From Saccharicrinis sp963667815 (GTDB taxonomy: Bacteria > Bacteroidota > Bacteroidia > Bacteroidales > Marinilabiliaceae), in the NCBI GenBank assembly GCA_963667815.1, contig OY764021.1: a stretch of 64,000 nt of DNA; one strand, 5' to 3'. Numbering within the stretch: the stretch's first letter is position 1; each line of letters opens with the position of its first letter. The notes under the pieces are model-generated. The model saw only the letters and a program-made list of their open reading frames with translations. It ran no database searches and was not told the origin of the DNA. The translations under genes and the position numbers were made by a program. Positions 8,276-17,183 of the stretch are shown piece after piece.

Positions 8276-10636
8276 ATGTCTACTAGTAATCCTAAAATAA
8301 AAAAAATACTTTATTGGTTTTGGGGAATCGTAACTACAGCTTTTATAATGGTTTTTTTACTGTTCTTTTTAATTGCACGAGGCTTTCTTGGAGTTATGCC
8401 TTCGTTTGAAGAACTTGAGAATCCCAAAAACAGCATTGCTACTGAAATTATTTCGGAAGATGGCAAAGTATTAGGAAACTTTGCTATTGAAAACAGAACC
8501 TTTATTGAGTACGATCAATTATCTCCTTATATAGTTAATGCACTTGTTGCAACTGAGGATGAAAGATTTTATGACCACTCAGGTATAGATCCAAGAGGTT
8601 TACTTCGCGTTTTTGTTAGAACAGTAATTATGGGAGACAAAGGTTCTGGAGGTGGAAGTACTATTACGCAACAATTAGCCAAGTTATTATTTCATGATCC
8701 GGCTAAAAACATTTGGGAACGTGGATTGCAAAAACTTAATGAGTGGGTTATTTCAGTTAAACTAGAAAAAAGTTATACAAAAAATGAAATACTTACGATG
8801 TACCTTAACAAAGTAGGGTACATATACGATGCCTATGGTATAAAATCAGCAGCAAAAACTTTCTTTAACACATCCACAGACACAATAAAAATAGAGGAAG
8901 CAGCAACCTTAGTTGGAATGTTGAAAAATCCTGCTCTTTTCAATCCTGTTAGAAGAAAAGACACTACGGAGTTCAGACGAAATGTAGTATTAAATCAAAT
9001 GAGAAAAGCTCAATTTATTACAGATGCAGCCTATGACTCTTTAAAAAATATTCCTTTAACACTTAAATTTAACAGACGTGACCACAAAGAGGGAGTTGCT
9101 CCTTATTTAAGAGAACACTTAAGACTAACTCTTAATGCACACAAACCTGAAAGAGAAAATTATCCTTCATGGCTTCAGGATAAATTTGTTTCTGACAGTA
9201 TTGAATGGGAAAATAATCCAGCATATGGCTTTATAAACAAAAACCTTAAACCCGACGGTACACATTATAACATGTACAGAGATGGGTTAAAGATATTTAC
9301 AACCGTAAATTATAAAATGCAGGTATACGCAGAGCAAGCGGTAAAAGAACACTTATCAAATAATTTACAAAAAGCGTTTTTTAGAGAAAAAAAGGGACGA
9401 ACAAGAGCTCCTTTTACAAGTAAATTATCTGAAGAACAATATGAGTCCATCATTAATAGAGCAATTAAAAACTCTGAAAGGTATCGTGTTTTAAAAAAGG
9501 CAGGTCTTTCTTTTGACTCCATCATGACCTCTTTTAAAACCCCTGTAGATATGCAAGTATTTACCTGGGAGGGTGAAAAAGATACTGTTCTTACACCTCT
9601 AGATTCCATAAAACATTTTAAGTTTTACCTAAGAGCCAGCTTATTTTCGATTGATCCTTCCAACGGCTATGTAAAAGCTTACGTAGGTGGACCTAACTTT
9701 AAGTATTTTATGTATGACATGGCTACTCAAGGGAAAAGACAAGTTGGCTCCACAATAAAACCACTTATTTATACACTTGCAATGCAAGAGGGGCATACTC
9801 CATGTGACTTAGTTCCTAATATTCCGCAAACATTTGTTCTGCCAGATGGAAAAACCTGGACTCCAAATGATGATGGGAAGCGTAAAAGAGGAGAAATGGT
9901 AACTCTAAAATGGGGCTTGGCAAACTCCAACAACAATATTTCTGCGTGGGTTATGAAACAATACAACCCCGAAGCTGTAAGACATATGATTCATGAATTA
10001 GGAATTAGGAGCCCAATGCCAGCAGTTCCTTCATTATGCCTAGGCATTCCTGACTTTTCTTTACAAGAAATGGTTAGTGCCTACTGCACCTATGCTAATA
10101 AAGGTGTTCATATTGAACCTATGATGGTAACACGTATTCAAGATCGATTTGGAAATGTAATTGCTCAATTTACACCTAATAAAAAAGAAGTAATCAGTGA
10201 GCAAACAGCATACCTTATGCTAAACCTCTTGCAAGGGGTAGTAAATCAAGGTACTGCAGTTAGACTGCGTTACACTTATAATTTCACTGGCCAAATTGGA
10301 GGAAAAACGGGAACAACCCAAAATCAATCAGATGGTTGGTTTATTGGAGTAACTCCAAACCTTGTTTCAGGAGTATGGGTAGGAGGAGAAGACCGAGACA
10401 TTCACTTTGATGGCATTCACTTAGGACAAGGAGCTAACATGGCTCTACCAATTTGGGCCTTATACATGAAAAGTATATATGAAGACGAATCTTTACCTGT
10501 TACTCAAGAGGATATTTTTGAAGAGCCAATAAATTTCAACTTAAATATTGATTGCGAAGGCGATAATCAACCTCAAAATAAAGATTCTGATACAGAAATA
10601 GAATATAATAATGGTGATGAATCAGAGTTCTTTTAG
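8276..10636 (+). CDS. Class A penicillin-binding protein 1A
   Basis: Bifunctional peptidoglycan synthase anchored in the inner membrane. Residues 1-45 hold a short cytoplasmic tail and one membrane helix. A GT51 glycosyltransferase domain follows with VATEDERFYDHSGID and GGSTITQQLAKLLF. The transpeptidase domain has its catalytic serine in GSTIKP (Ser492), then SNNN and KTGTTQ. Length is 786 residues, normal for the family. The tail after the transpeptidase is acidic (Glu/Asp/Asn-rich). It is divergent from topA and convergent with radA, so it is probably a single-gene unit. A second, PBP1C-type protein is encoded at 25176-27545. Confidence 0.93.
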   Translation: MSTSNPKIKKILYWFWGIVTTAFIMVFLLFFLIARGFLGVMPSFEELENPKNSIATEIISEDGKVLGNFAIENRTFIEYDQLSPYIVNALVATEDERFYDHSGIDPRGLLRVFVRTVIMGDKGSGGGSTITQQLAKLLFHDPAKNIWERGLQKLNEWVISVKLEKSYTKNEILTMYLNKVGYIYDAYGIKSAAKTFFNTSTDTIKIEEAATLVGMLKNPALFNPVRRKDTTEFRRNVVLNQMRKAQFITDAAYDSLKNIPLTLKFNRRDHKEGVAPYLREHLRLTLNAHKPERENYPSWLQDKFVSDSIEWENNPAYGFINKNLKPDGTHYNMYRDGLKIFTTVNYKMQVYAEQAVKEHLSNNLQKAFFREKKGRTRAPFTSKLSEEQYESIINRAIKNSERYRVLKKAGLSFDSIMTSFKTPVDMQVFTWEGEKDTVLTPLDSIKHFKFYLRASLFSIDPSNGYVKAYVGGPNFKYFMYDMATQGKRQVGSTIKPLIYTLAMQEGHTPCDLVPNIPQTFVLPDGKTWTPNDDGKRKRGEMVTLKWGLANSNNNISAWVMKQYNPEAVRHMIHELGIRSPMPAVPSLCLGIPDFSLQEMVSAYCTYANKGVHIEPMMVTRIQDRFGNVIAQFTPNKKEVISEQTAYLMLNLLQGVVNQGTAVRLRYTYNFTGQIGGKTGTTQNQSDGWFIGVTPNLVSGVWVGGEDRDIHFDGIHLGQGANMALPIWALYMKSIYEDESLPVTQEDIFEEPINFNLNIDCEGDNQPQNKDSDTEIEYNNGDESEFF

Positions 10637-10652
10637 AATTCTACTTTACTAA

Positions 10653-10701
10653 ACATAAAATAAAAAGGAGGTCTTTAAGCAAACAGTAGTTTAAAGGCCT
10701 C
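10653..10701 (-). terminator. Intrinsic terminator of radA
   Basis: On the minus strand GAGGCCTTTAA and TTAAAGACCTC form an 11-bp stem with one mismatch or wobble and a 12-base loop, followed by a T-rich run. The stem includes the radA stop codon (10675-10677), so the hairpin starts inside the coding region. It lies between the convergent PBP1A and radA genes. Confidence 0.55.
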
Positions 10702-12039
10702 TTCTAGTTTACTGACTTGCACAATTTGAATATCAAACTTTTTAAAATCAAGACCCTTGTTAAATTTAGGAATAATAATCTGCTCAAACCCAAGTTTAGC
10801 GGCTTCTCCAATACGTTGCTCAATTCTAGTCACTGGTCTTATTTCACCTGATAAACCAACCTCTCCTGCTACACATACATTTTGAGACAATGGCATATCA
10901 ATATTTGATGATAGAATAGCACAAACAACAGCCAAATCAATTGATGGATCATTAACTTTAATTCCGCCTGCAATATTTAAAAATACATCTTTTACCGCCA
11001 ATTTAAAGCCAGCTCTCTTTTCCAAAACAGCCAATAACATATTCAATCTTCGCAAATCAAAACCGGTTGAAGACCTTTGAGGTGTGCCATAAGCAGCTGT
11101 ACTCACCAGAGCTTGCACTTCTATCAAAAAAGGCCGCATACCTTCAATTGCTGCTGCAATTGATACTCCACTCAAATTTTGATTATAATGTGACAATAGT
11201 AATTCTGAAGGATTTACAACTTCTCTTAATCCATCTCCCAACATTTCAAAAATTCCAATCTCAGCTGTTGAACCGAAGCGATTTTTTATTGACCTCAAAA
11301 TACGATACATATGATTACGATCTCCTTCAAACTGTAGAACAACATCCACCATATGCTCCAGCACTTTTGGACCAGCCAGACTCCCCTCTTTATTGATATG
11401 TCCGATTAATATAACTGGAAGATTTTTCTCTTTTGCAACTCTTAAAATAGATCCAGTACATTCCCTGATCTGCGAAACACTTCCTGGTAAAGAATCTATT
11501 GCTTCACTACTTATGGTTTGAATAGAATCAATAACCAATAAATCTGGAGATACATTTTTTATATGCCCCAGAATTTTCTCCATTGATGTTTCACTAACTA
11601 CCATACAGTTTTCACCTCCCTGATGAATTCTATCGGCTCGCAGTTTTATTTGCTGTGGACTTTCCTCACCAGATACATAGAGAACCTTTCTGGATTCAAC
11701 TTTCAGGGCCATCTGTAACACTAAGGTAGATTTTCCTATTCCAGGTTCACCTCCAACAAGTATTAGTGAACCTGGCACCATACCTCCTCCCAGAACTCGA
11801 TCCAGCTCTTTATTTGAAGTGTTTATTCTGGGCAGCTCTGATATTTCAATATTTTTTATGACCTCAGGTTTTGCAGTCTCTGTTTGAAAAAAAGTTTGTA
11901 CTCCGGAAACTTTTGATGTTTTTACTACAAGCTCTTCAACAAACGTATTCCACTGCCCACATGAATTACACTTTCCAATCCATTTGGGAGATTCTGTTCC
12001 ACAATTCTGACAAACAAAAACTGATTTTGATTTGGCCAT
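10675..12039 (-). CDS. radA: DNA repair protein RadA
   Basis: RecA-like, Lon-related ATPase that promotes branch migration during recombinational repair. It has an N-terminal four-cysteine zinc finger (Cys10, Cys13, Cys24, Cys27), a Walker A motif GGEPGIGKST (residues 96-105), the RadA-specific KNRFGST, and a C-terminal Lon-protease-like domain (GLSGEIRPVTRIEQRIGEA). Length of 454 residues is standard. The start ATG is unambiguous because the zinc finger begins at residue 10. It is 19 bases downstream of rfaE2 on the same strand and is likely co-transcribed with it. Confidence 0.96.
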   Translation of the reverse strand: MAKSKSVFVCQNCGTESPKWIGKCNSCGQWNTFVEELVVKTSKVSGVQTFFQTETAKPEVIKNIEISELPRINTSNKELDRVLGGGMVPGSLILVGGEPGIGKSTLVLQMALKVESRKVLYVSGEESPQQIKLRADRIHQGGENCMVVSETSMEKILGHIKNVSPDLLVIDSIQTISSEAIDSLPGSVSQIRECTGSILRVAKEKNLPVILIGHINKEGSLAGPKVLEHMVDVVLQFEGDRNHMYRILRSIKNRFGSTAEIGIFEMLGDGLREVVNPSELLLSHYNQNLSGVSIAAAIEGMRPFLIEVQALVSTAAYGTPQRSSTGFDLRRLNMLLAVLEKRAGFKLAVKDVFLNIAGGIKVNDPSIDLAVVCAILSSNIDMPLSQNVCVAGEVGLSGEIRPVTRIEQRIGEAAKLGFEQIIIPKFNKGLDFKKFDIQIVQVSKLEEAFKLLFA

Positions 12040-12058
12040 ATTAAATCATTTTCAACGA

Positions 12059-12565
12059 TTAAAGGTTTGCTTTGACTTCTTCGGAAATCTTTTCAATAAT
12101 ATTAGTAGTAGAAAACCCCTCTACAAATGTAATGGTTTCGACAGATCCTCCTCTTTCTGTTACCACATCATATCCCACAATATCTTCAGGATTATAATCT
12201 GCACCTTTCACCAAAACATCAGGCTGAACAGCCTTTATAAGTTCATAAGGAGTATCCTCTTCAAATAAAACTACCACATCAATAAACTCAAAAGCAGCTA
12301 ACAAAACTGCTCTACTATCTTCATCAACAATTGGCCTTGATGGTCCTTTCAGTCGTTGAACGGATGAATCGGTATTTAAACCCAAAACCAATTTACTTCC
12401 TTTTTCAGCAGCTTTGGCAAGATACTCTACATGCCCTCTATGTACCAAATCAAAGCACCCATTGGTAAAAACCACCTTTTCACCTTTACCTTGCCAGATC
12501 GTAACCATATCTCTGGCTTTCTCTGCTGTTACTATTTTTGACTTAAAATCACATATCTGATTCAT
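12059..12565 (-). CDS. rfaE2: D-glycero-beta-D-manno-heptose 1-phosphate adenylyltransferase
   Basis: Nucleotidyltransferase that activates heptose 1-phosphate with ATP to give ADP-heptose for lipopolysaccharide. It corresponds to the C-terminal half of HldE as a stand-alone protein. The core motif VFTNGCFDLVHRGHVEYL contains the HxGH signature; KGADYNPEDIVG and FVEGFSTTNIIEKI follow, as in the family. I set the start at the ATG at 12563-12565 (MNQICDFKSK), eight codons inside the longest frame, because the upstream part overlaps the panCD terminator stem. The product is 168 residues, usual for RfaE2. It precedes radA by 19 bases. Confidence 0.9.
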   Translation of the reverse strand: MNQICDFKSKIVTAEKARDMVTIWQGKGEKVVFTNGCFDLVHRGHVEYLAKAAEKGSKLVLGLNTDSSVQRLKGPSRPIVDEDSRAVLLAAFEFIDVVVLFEEDTPYELIKAVQPDVLVKGADYNPEDIVGYDVVTERGGSVETITFVEGFSTTNIIEKISEEVKANL

Positions 12566-12578
12566 ACCAACGATAAGA

Positions 12579-12611
12579 TTAAAAAACAAACCCCGGTATT
12601 AACCGGGGTTT
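12579..12611 (-). terminator. Intrinsic terminator after panD
   Basis: AAACCCCGGT and ACCGGGGTTT form a perfect 10-bp stem with a 4-base loop (12588-12611). On the minus strand a TTTGTTTTTT tail follows at 12581-12590. It ends the panC-panD unit and lies just upstream of the rfaE2 start. Confidence 0.85.
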
Positions 12612-12636
12612 ACACAATATATTTTTGCTTTTTCTC

Positions 12637-12987
12637 TTAAACCAACTTATTAGTTTCTGTATCAGGAAACACAAAAACAGGCTTATACTGCTTTGCTTCC
12701 TCAAGAGGCATAGATGCATATGTAATAATAATTATTACATCACCAACAGCTACCTTACGTGCTGCTGCACCATTCAAACATATAACACCAGATCCTCGCT
12801 CACCCTTAATAACATAGGTCTCTAGTCGTTCACCATTATTGTTATTAACTACCTGAACTTTTTCGTTCTCAATAATTGTGGCAGCATCCATTAGATCTTC
12901 ATCTATGGTAATACTTCCCACATAATTTAAATTTGCCTCTGTTACTGAGACATTGTGTAGTTTAGACTTTACAACTTCAACATTCAT
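12637..12987 (-). CDS. panD: Aspartate 1-decarboxylase
   Basis: Pyruvoyl enzyme converting L-aspartate to beta-alanine for pantothenate and coenzyme A synthesis. The proenzyme is self-cleaved between Gly24 and Ser25 in NYVGSITID, giving the pyruvoyl group. Other conserved blocks are NGERLETYVIKGERGSGVIC and the NGAAARKV region. Length is 116 residues, normal. Its start overlaps the end of panC by 11 bases, so the two are translationally coupled. A strong terminator follows. Confidence 0.96.
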   Translation of the reverse strand: MNVEVVKSKLHNVSVTEANLNYVGSITIDEDLMDAATIIENEKVQVVNNNNGERLETYVIKGERGSGVICLNGAAARKVAVGDVIIIITYASMPLEEAKQYKPVFVFPDTETNKLV

Positions 12988-13837
12988 CCTGAAAGGTTTT
13001 GTAAATCAAATTATCTATTAATCTTACCTTATCTGCAAACACAGCTATACAACCTACAATATAATCACTCTTAATCCAATCGTCAACAGGTTGTAGTGTA
13101 TTTCCATCTACTATATTAAAATATTCTACTTTTAAGAGAGCAGAGTCGTTAATTTTTTCGGTCACAAAATTAATAACTTCTTTTATATTTTTAGTGTCAA
13201 TTAGCTTTTTAGATTCAAATAATGTTTTTGAAATCAGAACAGCTTCTTTTCTGTATTCTTCATCCAACAGCGCATTCCTTGAACTCATGGCTAAACCATC
13301 ACTCTCTCTTACAATACTACACGGCACAATTTCAATGCCATAATTCAACATTTTTGTCATTCTTTTTATGATAGCCAGCTGCTGAAAATCCTTTTCTCCA
13401 AAGAATGCCTTATCTGGTTGAACCAAATCAAAGAAACGACTAACTACCTGAGCAACGCCATTAAAATGCCCAGGACGAAATTCTCCTTCCATTACTTTAT
13501 CCAGAGTTCCGAAATCAAAAATTCTATCATCTTTCTCCGGATATACCTCCTCTACAGTTGGATGATATAAAATATTACATGCTGTACTTTCCAGCATTTT
13601 TATATCATCGTCTAAAGTGCGTGGATAATTTTTAAGATCATCTACATTATTAAACTGATTGGGATTTACAAATACACTGACTACAATTATATCAGCCATT
13701 TGAGAAGCTTTATTCACCAGCGAAATATGACCTTGGTGAAGCGCACCCATTGTTGGAACAAATCCAATCGTCTTTCCGAGGGACTTACTTTGGTCAACTA
13801 AGCGTCTAAGTTCCTCTGCCTTAACAACAATATCCAT
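12977..13837 (-). CDS. panC: Pantothenate synthetase (pantoate--beta-alanine ligase)
   Basis: Joins pantoate and beta-alanine using ATP in the cytoplasm, using the beta-alanine that PanD makes. Clear motifs are PTMGALHQGHISLV (adenylate-binding HxGH), FVNPNQFN, FFGEKDFQQLAIIKRM and VRESDGLAMSSRN. Length is 286 residues, normal. It is first in a two-gene operon with panD. It is transcribed divergently from the starch-synthase-like gene across 330 bases, an arrangement I recall as common in this phylum. No clear minus-strand promoter could be placed. Confidence 0.96.
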   Translation of the reverse strand: MDIVVKAEELRRLVDQSKSLGKTIGFVPTMGALHQGHISLVNKASQMADIIVVSVFVNPNQFNNVDDLKNYPRTLDDDIKMLESTACNILYHPTVEEVYPEKDDRIFDFGTLDKVMEGEFRPGHFNGVAQVVSRFFDLVQPDKAFFGEKDFQQLAIIKRMTKMLNYGIEIVPCSIVRESDGLAMSSRNALLDEEYRKEAVLISKTLFESKKLIDTKNIKEVINFVTEKINDSALLKVEYFNIVDGNTLQPVDDWIKSDYIVGCIAVFADKVRLIDNLIYKTFQDEC

Positions 13838-14094
13838 ATTTTATTTCAAAAAAACGCCCCAAAGTAAATAATAATAACAATATAATAAAAGCACTCCTGT
13901 CATATATATTGCAATATTCCTTGTTACAATGTTAAATAACGGAATTTATAACTTAACAAACCTGCCACTATTCACTGTATTTCTTCACTTTACAAATCAC
14001 AGAAACGAGTACTACAATCCTTAAAGACATAGCAAAATTTAAGTTTTTTTAAACATCCAGAGGCCTATATGATAAGAATTTAAAAACAGACTAC
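13838..14094. other. Intergenic DNA between panC and the starch-synthase-like gene
   Basis: AT-rich divergent spacer. Apart from the plus-strand promoter that begins at 14095, I see no open frame with coding character, no RNA gene and no strong hairpin here. Confidence 0.6.
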
Positions 14095-14126
14095 TTTGTT
14101 TGAGAACTTTATTTTTGTTAATTTTG
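14095..14126 (+). promoter_or_regulatory. Bacteroidota-type promoter of the starch-synthase-like gene
   Basis: TTTG at 14095-14098, a 20-base spacer, then TAATTTTG at 14119-14126. This fits the phylum's TTTG/TTG (-33) and TAnnTTTG (-7) pattern with correct spacing. Transcription would begin near 14133, about 35 bases before the start codon at 14168. Confidence 0.7.
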
Positions 14127-14167
14127 CACCTTAATTATTTTCAATAGCAATATTTGACCACAATAAG

Positions 14168-14977
14168 ATGGAAAAAACAAAGGTTTTATTTATTTCCCAA
14201 GAAATCACCCCATACCTTCCCGAATCGCACATGTCGAAAATTGGAAGATATTTACCTCAAGGAATACAAGAAAAAGGAAAAGAGATCAGAACTTTCATGC
14301 CTCGCTTTGGATGCATTAATGAAAGAAGGAACCAGCTTCATGAGGTAATCCGTTTGTCGGGAATGAATTTAATCATTGATGATACTGATCACCCTTTAAT
14401 TATAAAGGTGGCTTCAATTCAATCAGCTCGCATGCAGGTATATTTTATTGACAACGAAGATTATTTTCACAGAAAATCTACTTTAGTTGATAAAGAAGGG
14501 AAAGAACATGAAGACAATGATGAAAGAGCGATATTTTTTGCACGTGGGGTATTAGAAACTACTAAAAAATTAAGATGGACTCCTGACATTATTCATTGTC
14601 ATGGTTGGTTTACTGGATTGGTTCCTTTGTATATTAAGAAAGCAATGAATGAGGATCCTCATTTTGCAAACTCAAAATTGGTATACTCTGTTTATAACGA
14701 TGATTTCAAACAGGAATTCCCTGCGTCTTTTCCAGAGAAATTCACTTTAGAAGGAGTTGAAAGCCAAGACTACGAAGGTCTTACTCCATTTAATCATAAA
14801 AATCTTAGCAAATTAGCTATGAATTTTAGTGATGGAGTTATTCAAGGTCATCCTGATGCAAATAGTGAAATTATTGAATACGCTAAGGAATCTGGAAAAC
14901 CATTTTTAGAATATCACGACGAAGAAAGTTATATTGATGCATTCAATAGCTTTTACGACAGCCTTCTTGACAAATAA
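14168..14977 (+). CDS. Starch/glycogen-synthase-like protein, N-terminal domain only
   Basis: Resembles only the N-terminal (GT5) Rossmann half of starch and glycogen synthases. Matches are KVLFISQEITPYLPES near the start, KEIRTFMPRFGCINERRNQ, and DIIHCHGWFTGLVPLYIKK, where synthases have the HDWH-type motif. At 269 residues it lacks the C-terminal GT-B half, which binds ADP-glucose, so independent glycogen synthase activity is doubtful. Stand-alone proteins of this size are common in Bacteroidota and are often labelled glycogen synthase. It has its own promoter and a strong terminator. Its real substrate or partner is unknown. Confidence 0.75.
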   Translation: MEKTKVLFISQEITPYLPESHMSKIGRYLPQGIQEKGKEIRTFMPRFGCINERRNQLHEVIRLSGMNLIIDDTDHPLIIKVASIQSARMQVYFIDNEDYFHRKSTLVDKEGKEHEDNDERAIFFARGVLETTKKLRWTPDIIHCHGWFTGLVPLYIKKAMNEDPHFANSKLVYSVYNDDFKQEFPASFPEKFTLEGVESQDYEGLTPFNHKNLSKLAMNFSDGVIQGHPDANSEIIEYAKESGKPFLEYHDEESYIDAFNSFYDSLLDK

Positions 14978-15006
14978 GGAATTATAAGTCTTCAAAATAA
15001 TTACAA

Positions 15007-15041
15007 CTGCCATACTTTAAAAAGTGTGGCAGTTTTTTTTT
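15007..15041 (+). terminator. Intrinsic terminator
   Basis: CTGCCATACTTT pairs with AAAGTGTGGCAG (12 bp, one G-T pair, 2-base apparent loop) and is followed by nine T. It ends the starch-synthase-like transcript. Confidence 0.9.
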
Positions 15042-15133
15042 GATAGTCCTTTGAGATTACAATTTTATCTTATAATTATTTACCTTCATCATATTTTACA
15101 GAACACTTAGATTCTTTTTAATATTTTAGTTCT

Positions 15134-17119
15134 ATGATAAATCATTCAGGTTCCATAAACTATCGAAATCTTAGCTCCATAGAAATCAAAACTCTTGAAC
15201 AACAAAACTGCACCTCAATAGATGGTTGGGGAAATGTTTTAGTTGATGAAAATTTTATTCCTGATAATATAAAATCCACCACATTTTCAGGTACAAATTA
15301 TATTGGAGTACTAAAGGATAAAATATCGAATCTCCACGTATACGATTTCTCGGGTATATATAACGCACACATTCACAATTGTATCATATGCAATAATTCA
15401 TACATAAAAAATATAGGTACCACAATCAGCAACTACAAGATTGAAGATAATTGCATAATAATAAACAATGATTCAATTCAAGTAAACCAGGATAGCTGTT
15501 TTGGCAATGGTGAAATTATTACTCCAATAAATGAAGCTGGTGGTCGAGATGTATATATGTACAATGAACTATCTGTACATACTGCTTACATGATGGCATT
15601 TTATGCATATAAGCCAGAACTTCAAAATCAATTGAAAAAACTTATTGGCAATTATGCCAAGACTATAAAATCAGATAAAGGAACTATTGGCAAAAATTCT
15701 GTCATAAAGAACAGTGGGACAATACTTAATGTTAATTTTGGATGTTACACTATTATAGAAGGAATAACCAAACTGGAGGAAGGTACTGTTAACAGTAGCG
15801 AAGATGCTCCAAGTTATGTAGGCTTTAATGTTTCTGCTACTAAATTCATATTTTCAACTAGCTCAATTATAAATGATGGAGCACATCTACAACATTGCTT
15901 TGTAGGGCAAGGGTGTGAAATCTCGAGCCACTTTACAGCAGAAAACTCTGTATTTTTCAGCAACAGTCAGTGTTTACAAGGAGAAGGTTGCGCAATTTTT
16001 GCTGGTCCTTATACAGTTACTCACCACAAGTCAAGCCTTTTAATTGCTGGATACTACTCATTTTTTAATGCAGGAAGTGGAACAAACCAGAGTAACCATA
16101 TGTATAAACTAGGACCAGTACACCAGGGGATCATTGAAAGAGGTAGTAAAACCGGTAGTGATTCGTATATATTATGGCCTGGTAAAATTGGAGCCTTCAC
16201 AATGGTTTTAGGTCGACATTATGGAAATCCAGACACTTCTGAACTTCCATTCTCATATCTTATTGATGACAATGGTAAAAGTGTATTAATGCCAGCACAA
16301 AATCTTTTTAGTGTTGGAACCACAAGGGATGTTGAAAAATGGCCACAAAGAGATAAGCGTAAAGGTTCAACTTTTTACGACCAAATTATCACAGAGGCCC
16401 TAAACCCATATACAATCAATAAGATAATTCAGGCCATTGAATTACTTTTGAAGCTTCAAGAAAAAGCTTCTCCACAGGCAAAACAAGTACTATATAAAAA
16501 CACTCAAATTACATTAGGTTCCATTAATAGAGGTTTAAAAATTTACGAACAAGCTCTTATTAAATACGTTGGTGACGAATTAGTAAATATATTACGAGAA
16601 AAATCAAATCTAAATTCTATTATAGAGGAGAAGTACACATTAAATTTAGTAGATGAATGGATTGATTTGGGTGGTTTAATTTGTAAAGGAAGTGACATCC
16701 AGGAATTTGATTCAAAAATAGAATCTGAAGAAATAAATATTAGCAACCTCAACCAATTCTTCATAGAACTATTTAATCAATATGCTAAGAATAAAAGAGA
16801 ACATGTTTTTCAGGTGTTAAAAAGTTATTTTCATATCGATATAAACACATGTTCACAAGAACAAATTCAATATTTTATTGAGCGTTGGATAGAAAATAAT
16901 AGCAAAATAACTGCCTCTATAAAGATGGATGCAAAAAAGGAATTCAATTCGAAAACGATGATTGGGTTTGGTCAGGATGGAAACAGCACTGCTATAAAAG
17001 AAGATTTTGATGCTGTGAGGGGAACTATTGAAGAAAATTCTTTTATAACATCATTAGATACAACTTTAGAAAATAATAATAAAATAGGTCAACAAATATT
17101 AGAATATTTAAATAAATAG
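15134..17119 (+). CDS. DUF4954 family protein with left-handed beta-helix
   Basis: A 661-residue protein of the Bacteroidota family DUF4954. The central part (about residues 65-360) has many short turns with spaced Ile/Val/Asn/Cys and Gly, as in hexapeptide-repeat left-handed beta-helices of acyl- and nucleotidyltransferases. NGEIITPINEAGGRD, AGSGTNQSNHMYKLGPVHQG and YILWPGKIGAFTMVLGRHYG are its best conserved blocks. The C-terminal third is helical. No signal peptide is visible, so it is probably cytoplasmic. It lies 64 bases upstream of glmS in the same direction, suggesting a role in amino-sugar or sugar-nucleotide metabolism. The activity is not known. Confidence 0.8.
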   Translation: MINHSGSINYRNLSSIEIKTLEQQNCTSIDGWGNVLVDENFIPDNIKSTTFSGTNYIGVLKDKISNLHVYDFSGIYNAHIHNCIICNNSYIKNIGTTISNYKIEDNCIIINNDSIQVNQDSCFGNGEIITPINEAGGRDVYMYNELSVHTAYMMAFYAYKPELQNQLKKLIGNYAKTIKSDKGTIGKNSVIKNSGTILNVNFGCYTIIEGITKLEEGTVNSSEDAPSYVGFNVSATKFIFSTSSIINDGAHLQHCFVGQGCEISSHFTAENSVFFSNSQCLQGEGCAIFAGPYTVTHHKSSLLIAGYYSFFNAGSGTNQSNHMYKLGPVHQGIIERGSKTGSDSYILWPGKIGAFTMVLGRHYGNPDTSELPFSYLIDDNGKSVLMPAQNLFSVGTTRDVEKWPQRDKRKGSTFYDQIITEALNPYTINKIIQAIELLLKLQEKASPQAKQVLYKNTQITLGSINRGLKIYEQALIKYVGDELVNILREKSNLNSIIEEKYTLNLVDEWIDLGGLICKGSDIQEFDSKIESEEINISNLNQFFIELFNQYAKNKREHVFQVLKSYFHIDINTCSQEQIQYFIERWIENNSKITASIKMDAKKEFNSKTMIGFGQDGNSTAIKEDFDAVRGTIEENSFITSLDTTLENNNKIGQQILEYLNK

Positions 17120-17183
17120 AAAATGGATACGTAATTATCCTATAAAAATTGTCTTATTAGTTAGGAAAACAAAAAATCAAACT

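Noticed and set aside
17120..17183. glmS ribozyme
   Set aside because: Only 64 AT-rich bases separate the genes; the ribozyme is longer and structured, and is typical of Firmicutes.
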